From Semisulcospira habei (taxonomy: Eukaryota > Mollusca > Gastropoda > Semisulcospiridae), in contig BTPG01000005.1 in NCBI GenBank assembly GCA_036245525.1, positions 210,205,503 to 210,269,502 on the forward strand: a stretch of DNA of 64,000 nt, in the 5' to 3' direction. The notes below the pieces were generated by a model. That model had not been told where the DNA came from. It saw nothing but the letters and a program-made list of their open reading frames with translations, and did no database searches. This document shows, in pieces, positions 11,369 to 23,039 of the stretch (positions are counted from its first letter, which is position 1; every line of letters begins with the position of its first letter). Made by a program: the position numbers and the translations under genes.

Positions 11369-13826
11369 TTTATAGGAGTTGACCACGACGTCTGCAGGCT
11401 TGTTCGTGGCTGCGGAGGCCAATCCGAGACAGGCAGGTTCGACCGCAGTGGCTGCAGGGGAAGGTATGGCCAGGGTTCTGAGCTGCGGCATCTCTGTTTT
11501 TTCTCCTGAGCCGCTTGTCATTAAGGCTAGCTCTGTGAGAGTCCTCAAAGGAGACAGCTGCCTTGTAAATGGTGGAGCGCCAGGTGTCACGGTCCGCAGC
11601 AAGCGAAGACCACTGGTGGTGGTCGATTTGGCAGGCACTAAGTGACTTCTTGAGACAGTCTTTTTATCTCTTCTTTGGTGCCCCTCTGTCACGGTGTCCA
11701 GTAGCAAGCTCGCCGAACAGTGTGAACTTTGGTAGGCGATGATCCTCCATCCTGGAGACATGCCCCGCCCAGCGGAGCTGTGTCCGCAGCAGCAAAGCCT
11801 CGATGCTCACAGTTTCAGCCTGTTCAAGGACCTCGACGTTGGTGACATAGTCACTCCAGTGAATGCCCAGGATGGTACGCAGGCAGCGCTGGTGGAAGCG
11901 TTCGAGGAGTTGTAGTTGCCTGCGGTAGAGGGCCCAGGACTCGGAACCATACAGCAGGGTGGTGAGGACCACAGCTCTGTACACGCTGATCTTGGTGCCT
12001 GTTTTCAGCTGTTGATTGTGCCACACCCGCTTGAAAAGTCGCCCGGAAGCGCTGTTCGCTTTTGCCAGCCTGCTGTCAAGCTCCTTGTCCAGCTTGGCGT
12101 CCGACGTGATAATGCAGCCAAGGTAGGTAAACTGGTGCACTGACTTTAGTTCAGACTCGCCAATGGTGATGTGAGGAGGGCGATACACTGTCTTGGGTGC
12201 CGGCTGATGGAGGACCTCTGTCTTTTTCAGACTGACCTCGAGTCCAAAGAGCTGGGCAGCATCAGCGAAGCAAGACGTGATGCGCTGCAGGGCTCTCTCT
12301 GTATGTGCAACGAGGGCAGCATCATCAGCAAAAAGCAGCTCACGAATCAGTTGGTCTAGGGTTTTCGTGTGGGCCTGCAGTCGTCTGAGGTTGAACAGGC
12401 TGCCATCGAGACGATACCTGATGTACACTGCATCGTCATCATCGAGGTCCACTGTGGCCTGCTTCAACATCATGCTAAAAAAGATGGTGAAGAGGGTCGG
12501 TGCCAGCACGCAGCCCTGCTTTACGCCGTTGAGAATAGGAAATGGTTCTGAGAGGTCATTGTTGAGTCTGACCTGGCCTTGCTGGTCCTCGTGTAGCTGG
12601 ACAATCATGTTGAGGAACTTTGGGGGACAGGCAAGTCGCTCCAGGATCTGCCACATGCCTTGCCTGCTCACAGTGTCGAACGCTTTTGTTAGGTCGACAA
12701 ATGTTACGTACAGCCCTTTGTTCTGCTCGCGGCACTTCTCCTGTCGCTGTCTCAGCACAAAGACCATATCGGAGGTGCTCCTCTTTGCTCTGAAGCCACA
12801 CTGGCCCTCTGGGAGTTGGTCTTCAGCGTTGGCAGGTACCAGCCGATTCCGGAGCAGCCTTGCAAGGATTTTCCCAGCAATGGACAGCAGGGTAATTCCC
12901 CGATAGTTGGAACAGTCAGACTTCTCGCCTATGTTCTTGTACAGGGTGATAACGACTGCATCACGGAGATCTTTTGGTATTGTTCCTTCCTCCCAGCAGC
13001 AGAGAAAGAGGTCATGGAGCTTGTTGTGCAGTGCTGTGCCTCCATGTTTCCAGATCTCTGACGGTATTCCATCAATGCCTGCTGCTTTGCCACTCTTGAG
13101 CTGGTGGATGGCTGTGAGGGTCTCTTCAGCGGTGGGCGGTTCGTCCAATTCAACCTTTACTGGGAGGTGTGGGATTTGTAGGACGACTGCTTCTTGAACA
13201 GTGCGCTCAGCGCTGAAGAGGCTCTGAAAGTATTCCGACCAGCGGTTCAAGATGGAGGTATTATCTGTGAGGAGTGCCTGGCCATTCGCGCTTCGCAGAG
13301 GACTTTGTACCAGGTGCCTGTGGCCATACACTGCTTTCAGTGCTTCGTAGAAGCCCCTGTAGTCACCATTGTCAGCGCAAAGCTGGGTCCTCTGTGCAAG
13401 TCTGGTCCACCACTCATTCTGGAGATCTCTGAGCTTGCGCTGGAGACGGCTGCAGACGAGGCGGAAGGCAGACTTCTTCACAGGGCAGGAAGGCTGGGCT
13501 AGGTGGGCCTGATGGGCGGCTCTTTTTTTTGCTAGGTGTTCCTGGATCTCTACATCGTTTTCGTCAAACCAGTCTTTGTTCTTCTTTCTGGCGAAACCCA
13601 AGACTTCTGCAGAGGATTTTGCAATAGCAGTTTTCAGTTGTTCCCAAAGTGTTTCAGGGGAGGAGTCTACTGGGTCCGCTGTGTCTTTGAGCCTGCGCTG
13701 TAAATCTGTCTGAAAGTCAGCTTTCACATCGTCACGCTGAAGGCTGGCAACATCAAGCTTTTTCTTGGGGGGGCCCCCATTTCTTGGGTTTTGGCTTGAA
13801 GTGGAGCCTGAGTTTGCAGCGGACAA
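11369..13826 (-). pseudogene. reverse transcriptase and C-terminal zinc knuckle of the minus-strand LINE
   Basis: The frame runs from the EN overlap at 13826 to TAA at 11664 (720 aa), then reads on in the same frame to 11369. RT motifs are FVDLTKAFDTVSRQGMW, NGVKQGCVLAPTLF and LFADDAALVAH. A C-terminal block with VLTTLLYGSESWALY and RWAGHVSRMEDHRLPK follows. After the single TAA (a Tyr or similar codon is expected in RxKDCLKKSL), the frame continues as SLSACQIDHHQWSSLAADRD. It finishes with a C-x2-C-x12-H-x4-C finger (FPCSHCGRTCLSRIGL). It is therefore disabled by one stop and by the frameshift that separates it from EN. Confidence 0.85.
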
Positions 13827-14598
13827 GGCGGTGGTCAGTGTGGCACTCTGCGCTGGGCATCACTCTGGTGAGGAGGACGTCACTGCGGTCCCTCTGACGC
13901 ACTAGGACATAGTCGATAAGGTGCCAGTGTTTGGAGCGAGGATGCATCCAGGTGGTCTTTCGACTGTCCTTTTGCTGAAAAGTAGTGTTGGTGATGACCA
14001 GTTGCTGCTCCGCACAGAACTCCAACAGTAGGCGGCCATTGTCATTGCAGTTCCCCACGCCATGCTTGCCGAGGACTCCTTTCCAGGCTTCAGAGTCCTG
14101 GCCCACTCTGGCGTTGAAGTCGCCAAGGATGATGACTTTGTCGTCTGCAGGGATACTCTGTAGGAGGCTGCGCAGGTCAGTGTAAAACTTGTCCTTTTCA
14201 GCAGGCTCTGCCAGGAGGGTTGGGGAGTACACACTGAGAAGGCTGACGTGTTGCTGGTGTCTCAGTGGAAGGCGCATGGACATGATGCGGTCTGAGTGGC
14301 CCGTTGGTAGGTTTTCCAGCTTAGTCGCAATGGATGTCTTGACCATGAAACCCACGCCTGAGAGCCGTCTTTCTGATGCAGGCCTGCCTGACCAGTAGAG
14401 GGTGTACCCAGCACCAAGTTCTTGGAGGCTGCCTTCGTCCGGAAGGCGTACTTCGCTGAGCGCGGCGATGTCGATGTTTAACCTCCGCAATTCATGGGCA
14501 ATGAGGGCGGAGCGACGTTCAGGGCGTCCGCTGTCTGCTTTGTCGAGCATGGTTCGGACGTTCCAGCATGCTACGTTGAGTCCGGTCGTGGTCGTCAT
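13753..14598 (-). pseudogene. APE-type endonuclease domain of the minus-strand LINE
   Basis: This 281-aa frame starts at the ATG at 14598 (MTTTTGLNVACWNVRTML) and holds the catalytic landmarks of an apurinic-type endonuclease. They are the N-terminal WN, the metal-binding E in LSEVRLPDEG, SVYSP, GDFNARVGQD, and the terminal HTDHRLV. It loses register in a homopolymer-rich stretch (aaatgggggccccccc) near 13765-13780. There the frame of RT (NPRNGGPPKKKLDVAS) overlaps it, so EN and RT were one ORF2 split by a single indel. Endonuclease plus RT residues all look intact otherwise. Confidence 0.85.
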
Positions 14599-15290
14599 GA
14601 GAGTGGATCCGTTATTCTTTCTTGTTTTTTGACCGCAGGAGAAGATGCCCGTTGACCGCGGCTAGTCAACTGGGGTTGCGAGGGGACGAGCTTTGGTTAG
14701 GCCACCTTTTCTAGGCCCCTCTCCGTGTGGAGCAAGCAGTGCTGTCCCTAGAGAAGGCTGCTTGGTCGTTCAGGGTGTGCCGAGTGATGTTGTCATCCCC
14801 AGGTCAACATCAGGCGACCAATATCCTGAACCGCCTGTATGCAGGTTTGAGACTGCGGCTTCCAGTGACATCTTTCACCTGCCGTTTCGCCCCTCGCCCG
14901 TCGCTACAGGACTTGGAATGGTTAGTGTCATGATCCGTGGACGTTTCCTAAAGCCAGCGCAGTGGAGCTTTTTGGTGGAGTGCAGTGTGCGCAGTACTGG
15001 CCCCACCCTTTAAACCCTTGGTTCATCTGCCATGGCCTAGAAAGCTGGGACGATGGCATCGAGGTCCTCGGGTCGAAGGTTTTATATCAGACTGTCCTTG
15101 TCCTAGTCTCTGGCTCAAAAGCCTTCCCCGGAGACACGGGGGCTTTGATGTCAGGGGTTTCCTCCCTTAGCCTTTCCGCAGCCAAGCGGCCAGGCCTGCA
15201 AGGCAGCAGGCGACTCGTGGAGGGCGTAAGCAGTGCAAAATACACAAATGTGCACAGAGACAGTAGTTTAAAGCCCGAAATATCTGATTG
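14599..15290 (-). other. 5' leader of the minus-strand LINE
   Basis: The sequence is continuous with ORF2 and has no long frame on the minus strand. It is inferred to be the 5' UTR. Its outer limit is placed where LINE-like composition ends, near 15290, and is approximate. Confidence 0.5.
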
Positions 15291-15431
15291 ATTGCATGTA
15301 TATATAATTTCGCCAATGTGTTTGTTTGCCTTACAAGCACGAAGCGCCTGAGGCGAAAAACGCAGTTATAATTCGAGGCTGTTTCGATTCAGTCCGCGTC
15401 AGTGCCGCCGTCGCACCGAGCGCTCTGATAA

Positions 15432-15489
15432 CCCTTTGGCTGTCGGTAGCCAGTCACCTCGACGAAAAGCGCTATCGACAGCCAAAGGG
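15432..15489. mobile_element. PalC minimal palindrome, 58 bp
   Basis: ATAA (15428-15431) and TTAA (15490-15493) bracket ccctttggctgtcggtagc...gctatcgacagccaaaggg. It is essentially two terminal arms with a short loop, and the smallest member of the family here. Confidence 0.75.
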
Positions 15490-15654
15490 TTAAGAATAAC
15501 GATCTTGGAAACAAAATATGCGTTAAGTGGCGGGCAAGGGGTTACTCTTGCCTGCCACTGAATGCATATTTTGTTTCTATTTTTGTTGTTGTTGTGTTCA
15601 TTCAACGAACAAAAGCCACACCTAACCGTTCACTGGTTATACATAAAAGTTGGT

Positions 15655-15725
15655 CTCAGCAAGAGGCATAGATCCTCATGATCCCCCGCAAATGCGGGGG
15701 CTCACGAGGATCTATGCTTCTTGCA
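15655..15725. mobile_element. PalB hairpin core
   Basis: The arms gcaagaggcatagatcctca and tgaggatctatg-type inverse flank a tip of cccccgcaaatgcggggg. The usual flanks are not clearly retained. Confidence 0.75.
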
Positions 15726-16910
15726 GTTGTGTTGAGTTTTTCTCAACCTTCAAAACACATTATTTTCAAATTGCGCTTGGGACCAAACAGACCTCTTTTC
15801 CAGCAGACGCTGGACGTGCGTGCGTGCGTGCGTTTCAAAATGAAAGAGACTGTTTGAGTACATCCAGGGGGAAAAGACGGGCTTCTACACTAGCATGTCA
15901 TAGTAGTACAGTGGCAGTGCGCCTGAATTGATCAGCGTTCAGGCCTTACTCCGTTGGCAATAGCTGTCCCGGTCCCTCATTGCCCGCCCCGTCATTATTA
16001 TGTATGTATCCGCCTACAGCTCTGTGGCAACAGAAACTTAATCCCCCTGATGGTGCTCAGTGGTACTACCCTTCACCGTACGGACTCCCGCACCCGGGCA
16101 GTGGCATGTGTGCTCTATACTTTCCGGCCCTCCCCATGCCGGCTATTAATGGCGGACACTGGTCTCAGAGCATCAATCCAACACATGTTTACTGAGTCGT
16201 TTTGGGTGTGATCAACTATATTAGCCACGGCTAAGCGGATTGGTTCTCTTCATTCAGCATTTATACCTGACAACGGGTTGCTTTCGGTAATGAAAATGAA
16301 GCACCCCGCAAAGAAGCAGTGCAACCTAAAATAAGACATCCGAATATCTACCACCTCTTCAATAAGTTGTCCGATTTAAACGTTTGCTTAAACGCACCTG
16401 AACCGTTCCACTTGTTTGGTTTGAGTGAAACACGTTTAAATCCTGATATGAGTAACGATGCCATCAGTATTCCCAACATTAGTACTGTTCGGCGGGACCT
16501 CTGTATGCCTGGTCAGACTGGTATTGCATAACTCTATACAAACTCTTGTTCGTCGACGTGAAGACTTAGAAACCCCTGACGTAGAGTGTATCTGGCTTGA
16601 GCTCAAAGGCCCTAAAACCAGACCAGTCTTTATAGGGTTTTTCTATCGTAACCCGTCTGCCTCGTATGATTGGTATGACGACTTCCTGCAATCCATTGAA
16701 CATGTTGATTTGTCTAAAAACGATGTCTTATTGCTAGGCGACTTCAATATTTATATGCTTAATAATAATAATAAAGGTAATTTATATAGCGCCTAATCAC
16801 CAAGGTGCTCTAGGCGCTTTACAATCGCAGTAATGAAACACAAAGCAAAATACAAAACAAGCACACACACCAACAAAAATACGTTGATTTATATGGAGCA
16901 AAAAAAATCT

Positions 16911-16918
<8 letters not shown>

Positions 16919-16997
<79 letters not shown>
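16919..16997. repeat. (CA)n microsatellite
   Basis: A pure ac dinucleotide run of about 79 bp in the 3' UTR of the L2-like LINE. Confidence 0.97.
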
Positions 16998-16999
<2 letters not shown>

Positions 17000-17023
17000 A
17001 TGAGCCGGCAGACAAAATGGTCT

Positions 17024-18586
17024 TTACGTATATGCAACAGAGAAAAGGTGTGTTTTAAGCTTGGATTTGACAATGGAAAGAGATGATGAGTGACGCACAT
17101 CGGCTGGAAGAGCGTTCCGAGTAATGGGACCAAAATACGAAAATGCACGATGACCTTGAGTGACCTTATTACGTCTAGGGATACGGAAAACACGAGTGTC
17201 TGAAGCAGAGCGTAGTGAGCGAGACGGTGTATACAGCTGGACAAAATCAGATAAGTAAGGAGGGGCAGAACCAGGGATGATGTTGAAACAAATAACACAG
17301 ACTTTATACTGAATTCTGTATGAAACTGGCAGCAAGTGCAAATCAGCTAGTAGAGGCATAACGTGTTCACGTTTCGGTACACGAAAAATCAGACGTGCAG
17401 CACAGTTCATGACTCTCTGTATTTGGTCAAGAAGATTTTGCGGAATACCGGACAAAAGAGAATTGCAATAGTCTATTCGGGACAGCTCAAGGGAGGTAAC
17501 AAGTGTTTTAGTAACTTTAACAGTCAGCAGATGTCGAACAGTGCTGATCCTTCTGAGTTCAATGAAGGCAAGCTGGCAATCTTTTTTCACTTGTTCCTTC
17601 ATTGTCAGCCTGTTGTCAAAAATGACACCCAAGTTACGGGCCGAGCTAGAAAAGGAGATGGCGCTCTCGCCCACCATCATTGACTCAGGAAGACCAGCAC
17701 TGCACGTAGAGAAGCACGTCATTCTGAGGGACTCAGTTTTGTCACTGTTCAGCTGGAGCTTGTTCTGTGTGGTCCATTTCTGAACATCACAAATACAAGC
17801 CTCCATAGACTGCACCATCCGATCAACATGTTCGCGAAGGGAGTGTTTGTACAATTCTGTATCATCTGCATATAAATGATAAGAAACAAAGTGACGCTCA
17901 ATGACATGCGACAGGGGCTGTGTATACAAAGTAAAAAGAACAGGCCCCAAGACCGACCCCTGTGGAACGCCACAAAGCAGCTCAACAGAGTGGGACTCAA
18001 ATCCTGCCACTGAAACCATTTGCAAGCGGCCAACAAAGTAGGATTGGAAAAATTTCAGTGCAGTGCTTTGAATGCCAAACACATTATGAAGGCGGGCAAG
18101 TAGAATGTCATGTTCAATGGTATCAAACGCTGCGCTCAGATCGAACAGAGTGAGAACAGAGATTATACCTTCATCACTAGCGGCAAGTAGGTCATTCACA
18201 ACACGCAGCAATGTTGTCTCCGTGCTATGACCAGACCTACATGCTGACTGGAACACATGCCACAGACCAATATTCTTGATATGGTCTAGCAGCTGTGTGA
18301 GCACTATCTTTTCCAGAAGCTTTGAAAGAAAAGATAGGTTGGATACGGGTCTGTAGTTTTTCAAACTGTTGGGATCAAGTGAAAGCTTCTTTAAGAGCGG
18401 CTTAACAATTGCAGTTCTGAAACACGTAGGTACAGTGCCATGCAAGAGGGACTCATTTACAATAGCTGTAACAACTGGTACAATTGCATCTTTACATTCA
18501 AAAAGAAGGGACGAAGGCACAGGGTCCAGCTCACAGGTCTTGAGAGACATCTTACTTATGGTGTCTAGCACTACCTTTTCAGTCAC
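17024..18586 (-). CDS. L2-like LINE reverse transcriptase, 520 aa
   Basis: This uninterrupted frame encodes an L2/CR1-group RT. LKNYRPVSNLSFLSKLLEKI is followed by FDLSAAFDTIEHDIL (about residues 146-160), GVPQGSVLGPVLF (near 205) and the catalytic YADDTELY (near 237). RNLGVIFDNRLTM comes next. A C-terminal domain with IDYCNSLLSGIP and LPVSYRIQYKVCVI ends in SKLKTHLFSVAYT. The start at 18586 is simply the first Met in a 5'-truncated copy, and the frame probably extends upstream. The endonuclease is missing. An open frame within a corrupted host LINE agrees with its being the younger insertion. Confidence 0.88.
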   Translation of the reverse strand: MTEKVVLDTISKMSLKTCELDPVPSSLLFECKDAIVPVVTAIVNESLLHGTVPTCFRTAIVKPLLKKLSLDPNSLKNYRPVSNLSFLSKLLEKIVLTQLLDHIKNIGLWHVFQSACRSGHSTETTLLRVVNDLLAASDEGIISVLTLFDLSAAFDTIEHDILLARLHNVFGIQSTALKFFQSYFVGRLQMVSVAGFESHSVELLCGVPQGSVLGPVLFTLYTQPLSHVIERHFVSYHLYADDTELYKHSLREHVDRMVQSMEACICDVQKWTTQNKLQLNSDKTESLRMTCFSTCSAGLPESMMVGESAISFSSSARNLGVIFDNRLTMKEQVKKDCQLAFIELRRISTVRHLLTVKVTKTLVTSLELSRIDYCNSLLSGIPQNLLDQIQRVMNCAARLIFRVPKREHVMPLLADLHLLPVSYRIQYKVCVICFNIIPGSAPPYLSDFVQLYTPSRSLRSASDTRVFRIPRRNKVTQGHRAFSYFGPITRNALPADVRHSSSLSIVKSKLKTHLFSVAYT

Positions 18587-18965
18587 TGGACTGAAGCATG
18601 CAAGAGGAATGCCAGCAAAACACTTAGATTCAAATGAGCAAGATGTCTGAGCATCATCACATTTGTCAATGTTGTCACGTATTGTTCTGACTTTGGAACT
18701 GAAAAAGCGAGAGAACAGTTCTGGGAGATCGCGGATCGCTTAAATCTCACGCAGCGTGTGACTGTGTTACCACACAGCTTGGTCTAAAACAACTAGTTTC
18801 TTCCCCTACTAGAATTATTCCCACATCAGCAATACTCATAGATCACATTTACTCTAACCGTCCCCAAAACGTATATAACGTTAGTGTTGCTGACCTCAGT
18901 ATCAGTGACCACTATCCCACTGTATGTTCATGGTCATCAAAAATACCAGAGCAGCCTAAGCACGG

Positions 18966-19143
18966 TTAGTTCTGTTTAACGTCCACAGCACCGAGGTGAT
19001 CATGGACGTCCCTGACGGGCGGGTTATGGGGGACAGGGAAATCTATTGCCTATGGAGTACGACCTGAAAAACTGATCAACTCAGGCGCACTCCAACTGTG
19101 CCACTTTGATTTACCAGGACCTTTCAACGGACATGCTATAGGA
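18966..19143 (-). mobile_element. 178-bp SINE with 14-bp target duplication
   Basis: The 14-bp direct repeat cagcctaagcacgg at 18952-18965 and 19144-19157 flanks the insert exactly. On the minus strand the insert has a tRNA-like A box (tggcacagttgg) and a weak B box (aggtcgtactcc). It ends gtggacgttaaacagaacta. Polymerase III transcription is inferred from these boxes. It interrupts the CR1-like LINE. Confidence 0.8.
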
Positions 19144-21060
19144 CAGCCTAAGCACGGACACACCACCATCTCTTATTGCTCCTTTAAACACTCCTGTGAG
19201 TCGGCCTTTCTAGCTGATCTTAACCAAACACAATTCAACATTGTTCACAATGAAGACAATCCTGACACTGCTTCGGATCTCTGGTATAATCTTTTTAACA
19301 GTGTGCTTAATAAGCATGCCTCTTTACAAAAAAAAAAAAAAGAGTAAAAACTCATACGTTACCGACTTGGTTAACACAAGATATTATCCAAGCGATGGAA
19401 CTTCGTAATAACGTAAGAAAACAAAAACAGTTTTGTGAGTACAAGTGCCAACGAAACCGTGTCAAATAAATGGTGCGAAGGGCCCAAAAGTCTCTTTTCG
19501 AACGAATGGTAAAAGAGAACAGAGAAACATCTTCTCTCTGGCGAGCGCTTAATCTTATCACCAGATGCAACAGTAGAAGATCATCAGCTATCCCCTCTCA
19601 GCTCAACGCAGACACTTTTAACGAACACTCTCTGTCGGTCGCCAAGTCAGTAAACTCCTCAGGCAAAACGTCATGTCCTGAGGCTCTACTTAACTTTTGT
19701 TCGCAAAGGACAGTGGGTAGTCCATCCTTTTGTATTTCCCCTTTAGCAGTACACGAGGTTGGCAAGCTTATAAATTCACTAAAAAACAAGAAATCGTCCG
19801 GACCTGATGAGATTAGCCCCAAAATAAAAACTGTCCCTTCCTTACACAATTGAATCACTAACCTACATTTATAATTTGGGTATTCAACACAACACACTTC
19901 CTTCTGAGCTTAAACATGCTAAACTAATACCCTTGTCCAAATCTAAAGATCTTACGGACGTAAATAACTACAGACCTATATCCCCTTTGTCTTCCATGTC
20001 AAAGCCACTTGAAAGACATGTTCACATAATATATCTTTACTAGTACCTTGATACCTGTAATCTTCTACATACCCATCAGTCAGGCTTTAGACCAAAACAT
20101 TCGTGCCATACGGCATTAACAAGACTTGTCGACACCTGGTTAACTTCTATGAATAATTCTCAAATGATTGGGACAGTCTATCTCGATTTCAAAAAGTCTT
20201 TGATCCTGTAGACCACAGCATCCTTATGTCTAAACTTAAAGCATATTTGTGCAATGCAGATGCGGTATCGTTTTTTAATTCTTATCTGAGCGGTAGGAGG
20301 CAAAGAGTGTTCTTAAATGGTAACTACTCGTCCCACGGTATTGTCACGAGCGGCGTGTCTCAAGGCTCTGTCATCGGGCCATTGCTCTTTGTGTCTTCAT
20401 AAATGATCTACCACTGCACATAAGTAGTAGCCAAACCGTCTAACAGTAAAAGGCAAACCAGTCCAACAGTTATCTCAACACTGTCTCCTTGGGGTCACGG
20501 TAGATGATCAACTTAAGTGGAAAACTCACATCAACAGCGTATGTAAACGTGTCTCAAAAAGCCTTTATTTGCTATCAAAGTTGAAATTCATTACCGATGT
20601 AGAGACGCGTACAATTTTCTATAACGCCCACGTAAAGTCGCACATAGACTACGCATCAACAGTGTGGGATGGTTCAGGTGAAGTGCATTTAAAGAGGCTG
20701 AATACTTTACACAGGAGGACTGCTAAACTTATCCTACCGGATCCTCAAATAGCAACGGAAAAGAAACTTGAAGTTCTTGGTATGCTTCCTTTGAAGCAAC
20801 AGCTTATGTGTAACAAAGCCATCTTATGTATAAGCTGTGTAAACAAAAAGGGCCCCGTTATCTTGACCCATTCTTTTCAGTAATTTCCTCACGACATCCC
20901 AGACTGGGGCGGCACTATCAGGTTCCGCGGCCTCGCATTGACAGCTTTAAATCTAGCTTAACATACTCAGGTAGTACTCTCTGGAATTCGATTCCATGTA
21001 ACCTTAGAAGTATGTCCCTGCCCTCCTTTAAAGACGGTCTCTTCAAATATCTAAAATAAT

Positions 21061-21584
21061 CCAGCTTTACACGCGGAAACTGCAGTGTGCATAAATCGGC
21101 ATGTGCATTGACTCCATGTCTGACAAGTAATACCTGCTTTGATGTACTGGTATGCGTGTGTGTGTGTGTGTGTGTGGGGGGGGGGGGCTTTGTGCATTCG
21201 TGCGTATGGGTGTGTGATCGTGTGTGTGTGTGCGTGCGTCTGTGTGCGTTCATGCGTGTGGTTATCGTGTGGTTATCGTGCTTCTGTGCGTTCATGCGTG
21301 TGCTTATCGTGTGCTTGTGTGCGTGGTCTGTCATAATATGGCAGATTGCACACGCGTACGCGCGCACGCACGCATGCGCGCAAGTACGCGCACACTATGT
21401 GCGCGATTTATTCAATTTATATGTTGGAGTTTTTATATATACATTTTTAAAAATTTTCTTTAAAGGTTTCTTAACACATTTCTTTTCTTTCTTTATCGTG
21501 CTGTATTCACCAGTATTTTGTCTGGTAGCAAATAACTGATTTTTATAACTGTGTCTACACTGCACGCATTCGAGTGTGTGTGTG

Positions 21585-21616
<32 letters not shown>

Positions 21617-21672
21617 TGCGTGAGTGCGTGCGTGCGTGTGAGCGAGAGAGAGAGAGAGAGGGAGAGAGAGAG
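21061..21672. repeat. (GT)n and (GA)n-rich microsatellite region
   Basis: GT runs lie at 21152-21176 and 21573-21600, with interspersed tgcgtgcg and cgcgcacg alternating purine-pyrimidine stretches near 21350-21400. A gagaga run lies at 21645-21672. The stretch is Z-DNA-prone and has no gene. Confidence 0.85.
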
Positions 21673-21895
21673 AACTCGAACTCGAACTGGTTTATTGCTT
21701 CAGGCATCAGCCCATCAGCAAAATACAGCTACAAGAATCACAATAACAACAGAAAAACGACAGGGGAGGGGTTGGGGGTATAAAAGGGATTTGGGGTGGG
21801 GTTAGGGAAGGGGTGGGGGTTTGTAATGACATGGAATCCATGTCATTAAAGTTCAGTTCGTTGGGTTCATGAATACGCGTCATGATAGCGCGCCT
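21673..21895 (-). mobile_element. LINE 3' UTR fragment ending in (CT)n
   Basis: On the minus strand the fragment ends ggctgatgcctgaagcaata followed by aaccagttcgagttcgag and then (CT)n. This parallels the other LINE ends that run into CT repeats. Its inner part is C-rich on the minus strand and has no coding trace. Confidence 0.55.
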
Positions 21896-21914
21896 AGCCA
21901 TTTCAGCTCTGCTA

Positions 21915-22995
21915 AGATGAGACTACAGTGTTGTATAGATGAGGTCCTGTCCTGGATGACAAGCAACAAACTTAAGCTTAACACCGACAAAACCGAAGTC
22001 ATGCCTGTTGGCTCTCAGTCTCGCCTTAGTCTGATTAACGGCGAGTTCGCAAACATTGGTGGCTGCAGCGTTCCCTTCCAGAACTGTGTCAAATATCTGG
22101 GTGTGAAGATTGATTCGACGCTCTCCATGCATGATCATATCAGTAGCGTCTGCCGAGCTGGTTTCCTTGAGCTGCGCAGAATTTCTTCCCTCAGACCGTA
22201 TCTCACAGAAAGTGCGGCGTCAAGCCGGACTTGTAAATGCATTCATTACGTCCAGGCTCGATTATTGCAATTCTGTGCTGGCAGGTTTACCGGCGGATCA
22301 GATTTCACGCTTGCAGATGATTCAAAACAATGCGGCGCGTCTCATCTTGAAGAAACGAAAGAGAGACCACGTTACGCCTCTACTGAAGCAGCTGCACTGG
22401 TTGCCCGTAAAATTCCGCTGCCAGTACAAAATTGAAATTTTCGCCTATCGGCATTTTGACGGATCTCTCCCGCCGTACCTTTCTGCCAAGCTGTCTGTTT
22501 ATCAGCCATCACGCACCCTCCGTTCCTCTAGTGTTAAACTTTTAAAAATCCTAAGGCTTAACATGAAAACTGTCGGGGAGCGTTCTTTCACCTTTTTAGC
22601 CCCAAGTGTGTGGAACTATCTGCCAACTGAAATGCGGAATCTGCCCACATTGTCACAGTTCAAAGCTCACTTAAAGACTTTTCTTTTCTGTCGGGCATTT
22701 AACACTTAGCTTATCTTTAGCTAACTGTTGACTGCCTTTTATTCTGACCCTAGAGGAAGTGAATGTATAGTGTTGGGAAGAGATGGGGTGGTTTAAAGTA
22801 GTGTATAATCGTGCGTGTGTCTGAGAGAGAGAGGGTGTGCTGTTGTGCATGCGCAGTGAGTCCAGTGTTTTCCTAGAGAACAGCGCTACAAGAAATATGT
22901 ATTATTATTATTATTTATGATGGGTCCTGTGAATACAGCGTCCTTGAATCGCCTAGAGGCAAAAAGCACTGTCATGTCACTTGTCGGGGAGAATA
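21915..22995 (+). pseudogene. L2-like LINE 3' fragment
   Basis: The coding trace starts inside the RT thumb ([42 protein letters not shown]). A frameshift near 22200-22240 moves it to the next frame, where [34 protein letters not shown] and [11 protein letters not shown] lead to a stop near 22709. The 3' UTR holds a short att run near 22900, gcctagaggcaaaaagc and a final gggagaataaaatgac. The catalytic RT core is absent. Confidence 0.82.
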
Positions 22996-23039
22996 AAATG
23001 ACAGCTGATTAATCTGCACAAAAAACTTTCTGTTCATGC

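Larger units (their letters stand above)
11341..15290 (-). mobile_element. nearly complete non-LTR retrotransposon
   Basis: This is the most complete LINE in the window. On the minus strand it runs from a roughly 690-bp 5' leader (15290-14599), through EN and RT, to a 3' end at gtcaagtcagagagaataat. The 3' end sits against the (ATT)n tail of the L2-like fragment to its left, so it probably inserted into that tail. Motif style resembles the widespread I/Nimb- or RTE-X-like elements with a C-terminal CCHC knuckle. I cannot settle the clade by eye. A 95-bp piece of its 3' end recurs at 50.06-50.15 kb. Confidence 0.8.
16763..18737 (-). mobile_element. L2-like LINE inserted in the CR1-like LINE
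   Basis: The insertion is defined precisely. Host EN coding stops at ...ATGCTTAA and resumes with GCTTAAATCTCAC, so gcttaa is duplicated at 16757-16762 and 18738-18743. Joining across the duplication restores the host reading frame (MLKSHAACD). The element lies antiparallel, is truncated at its 5' end, and ends on the minus strand with a taaagcgcctagagcacc / aggcgctatataaa hairpin and a (TTA)n tail. Confidence 0.88.
15930..21060 (+). pseudogene. CR1-like LINE, decayed and twice interrupted
   Basis: Possible ORF1 C-terminus at 15980-16195 (PPTALWQQKLNPPDGAQWYY) precedes an EN domain with GLSETRLNPDMS, FIGFFYRNPSAS and LLLGDFNI at 16735-16750. The domain is broken at 16762 and resumes at 18744 (LIDHIYSN near 18838, SDHYP near 18907). 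After a SINE interruption the coding trace continues at 19158 (SLWRALNLITRC, KKSSGPDEISP). RT blocks are corrupted: GVSQGSVIGP near 20350 replaces GVPQGS, and the FADD catalytic block between about 20415 and 20450 is deleted. The C-terminal domain (HIDYASTVWDGSGEVHLKR) ends at the stop near 21059. Multiple frameshifts make it inactive. It is related to the LINE at 5.2-7.7 kb. Confidence 0.85.

Noticed and set aside
12277..12906. 209-codon plus frame opposite the LINE RT
   Set aside because: It is the antisense of a clear RT with intact motifs and has no protein support of its own.
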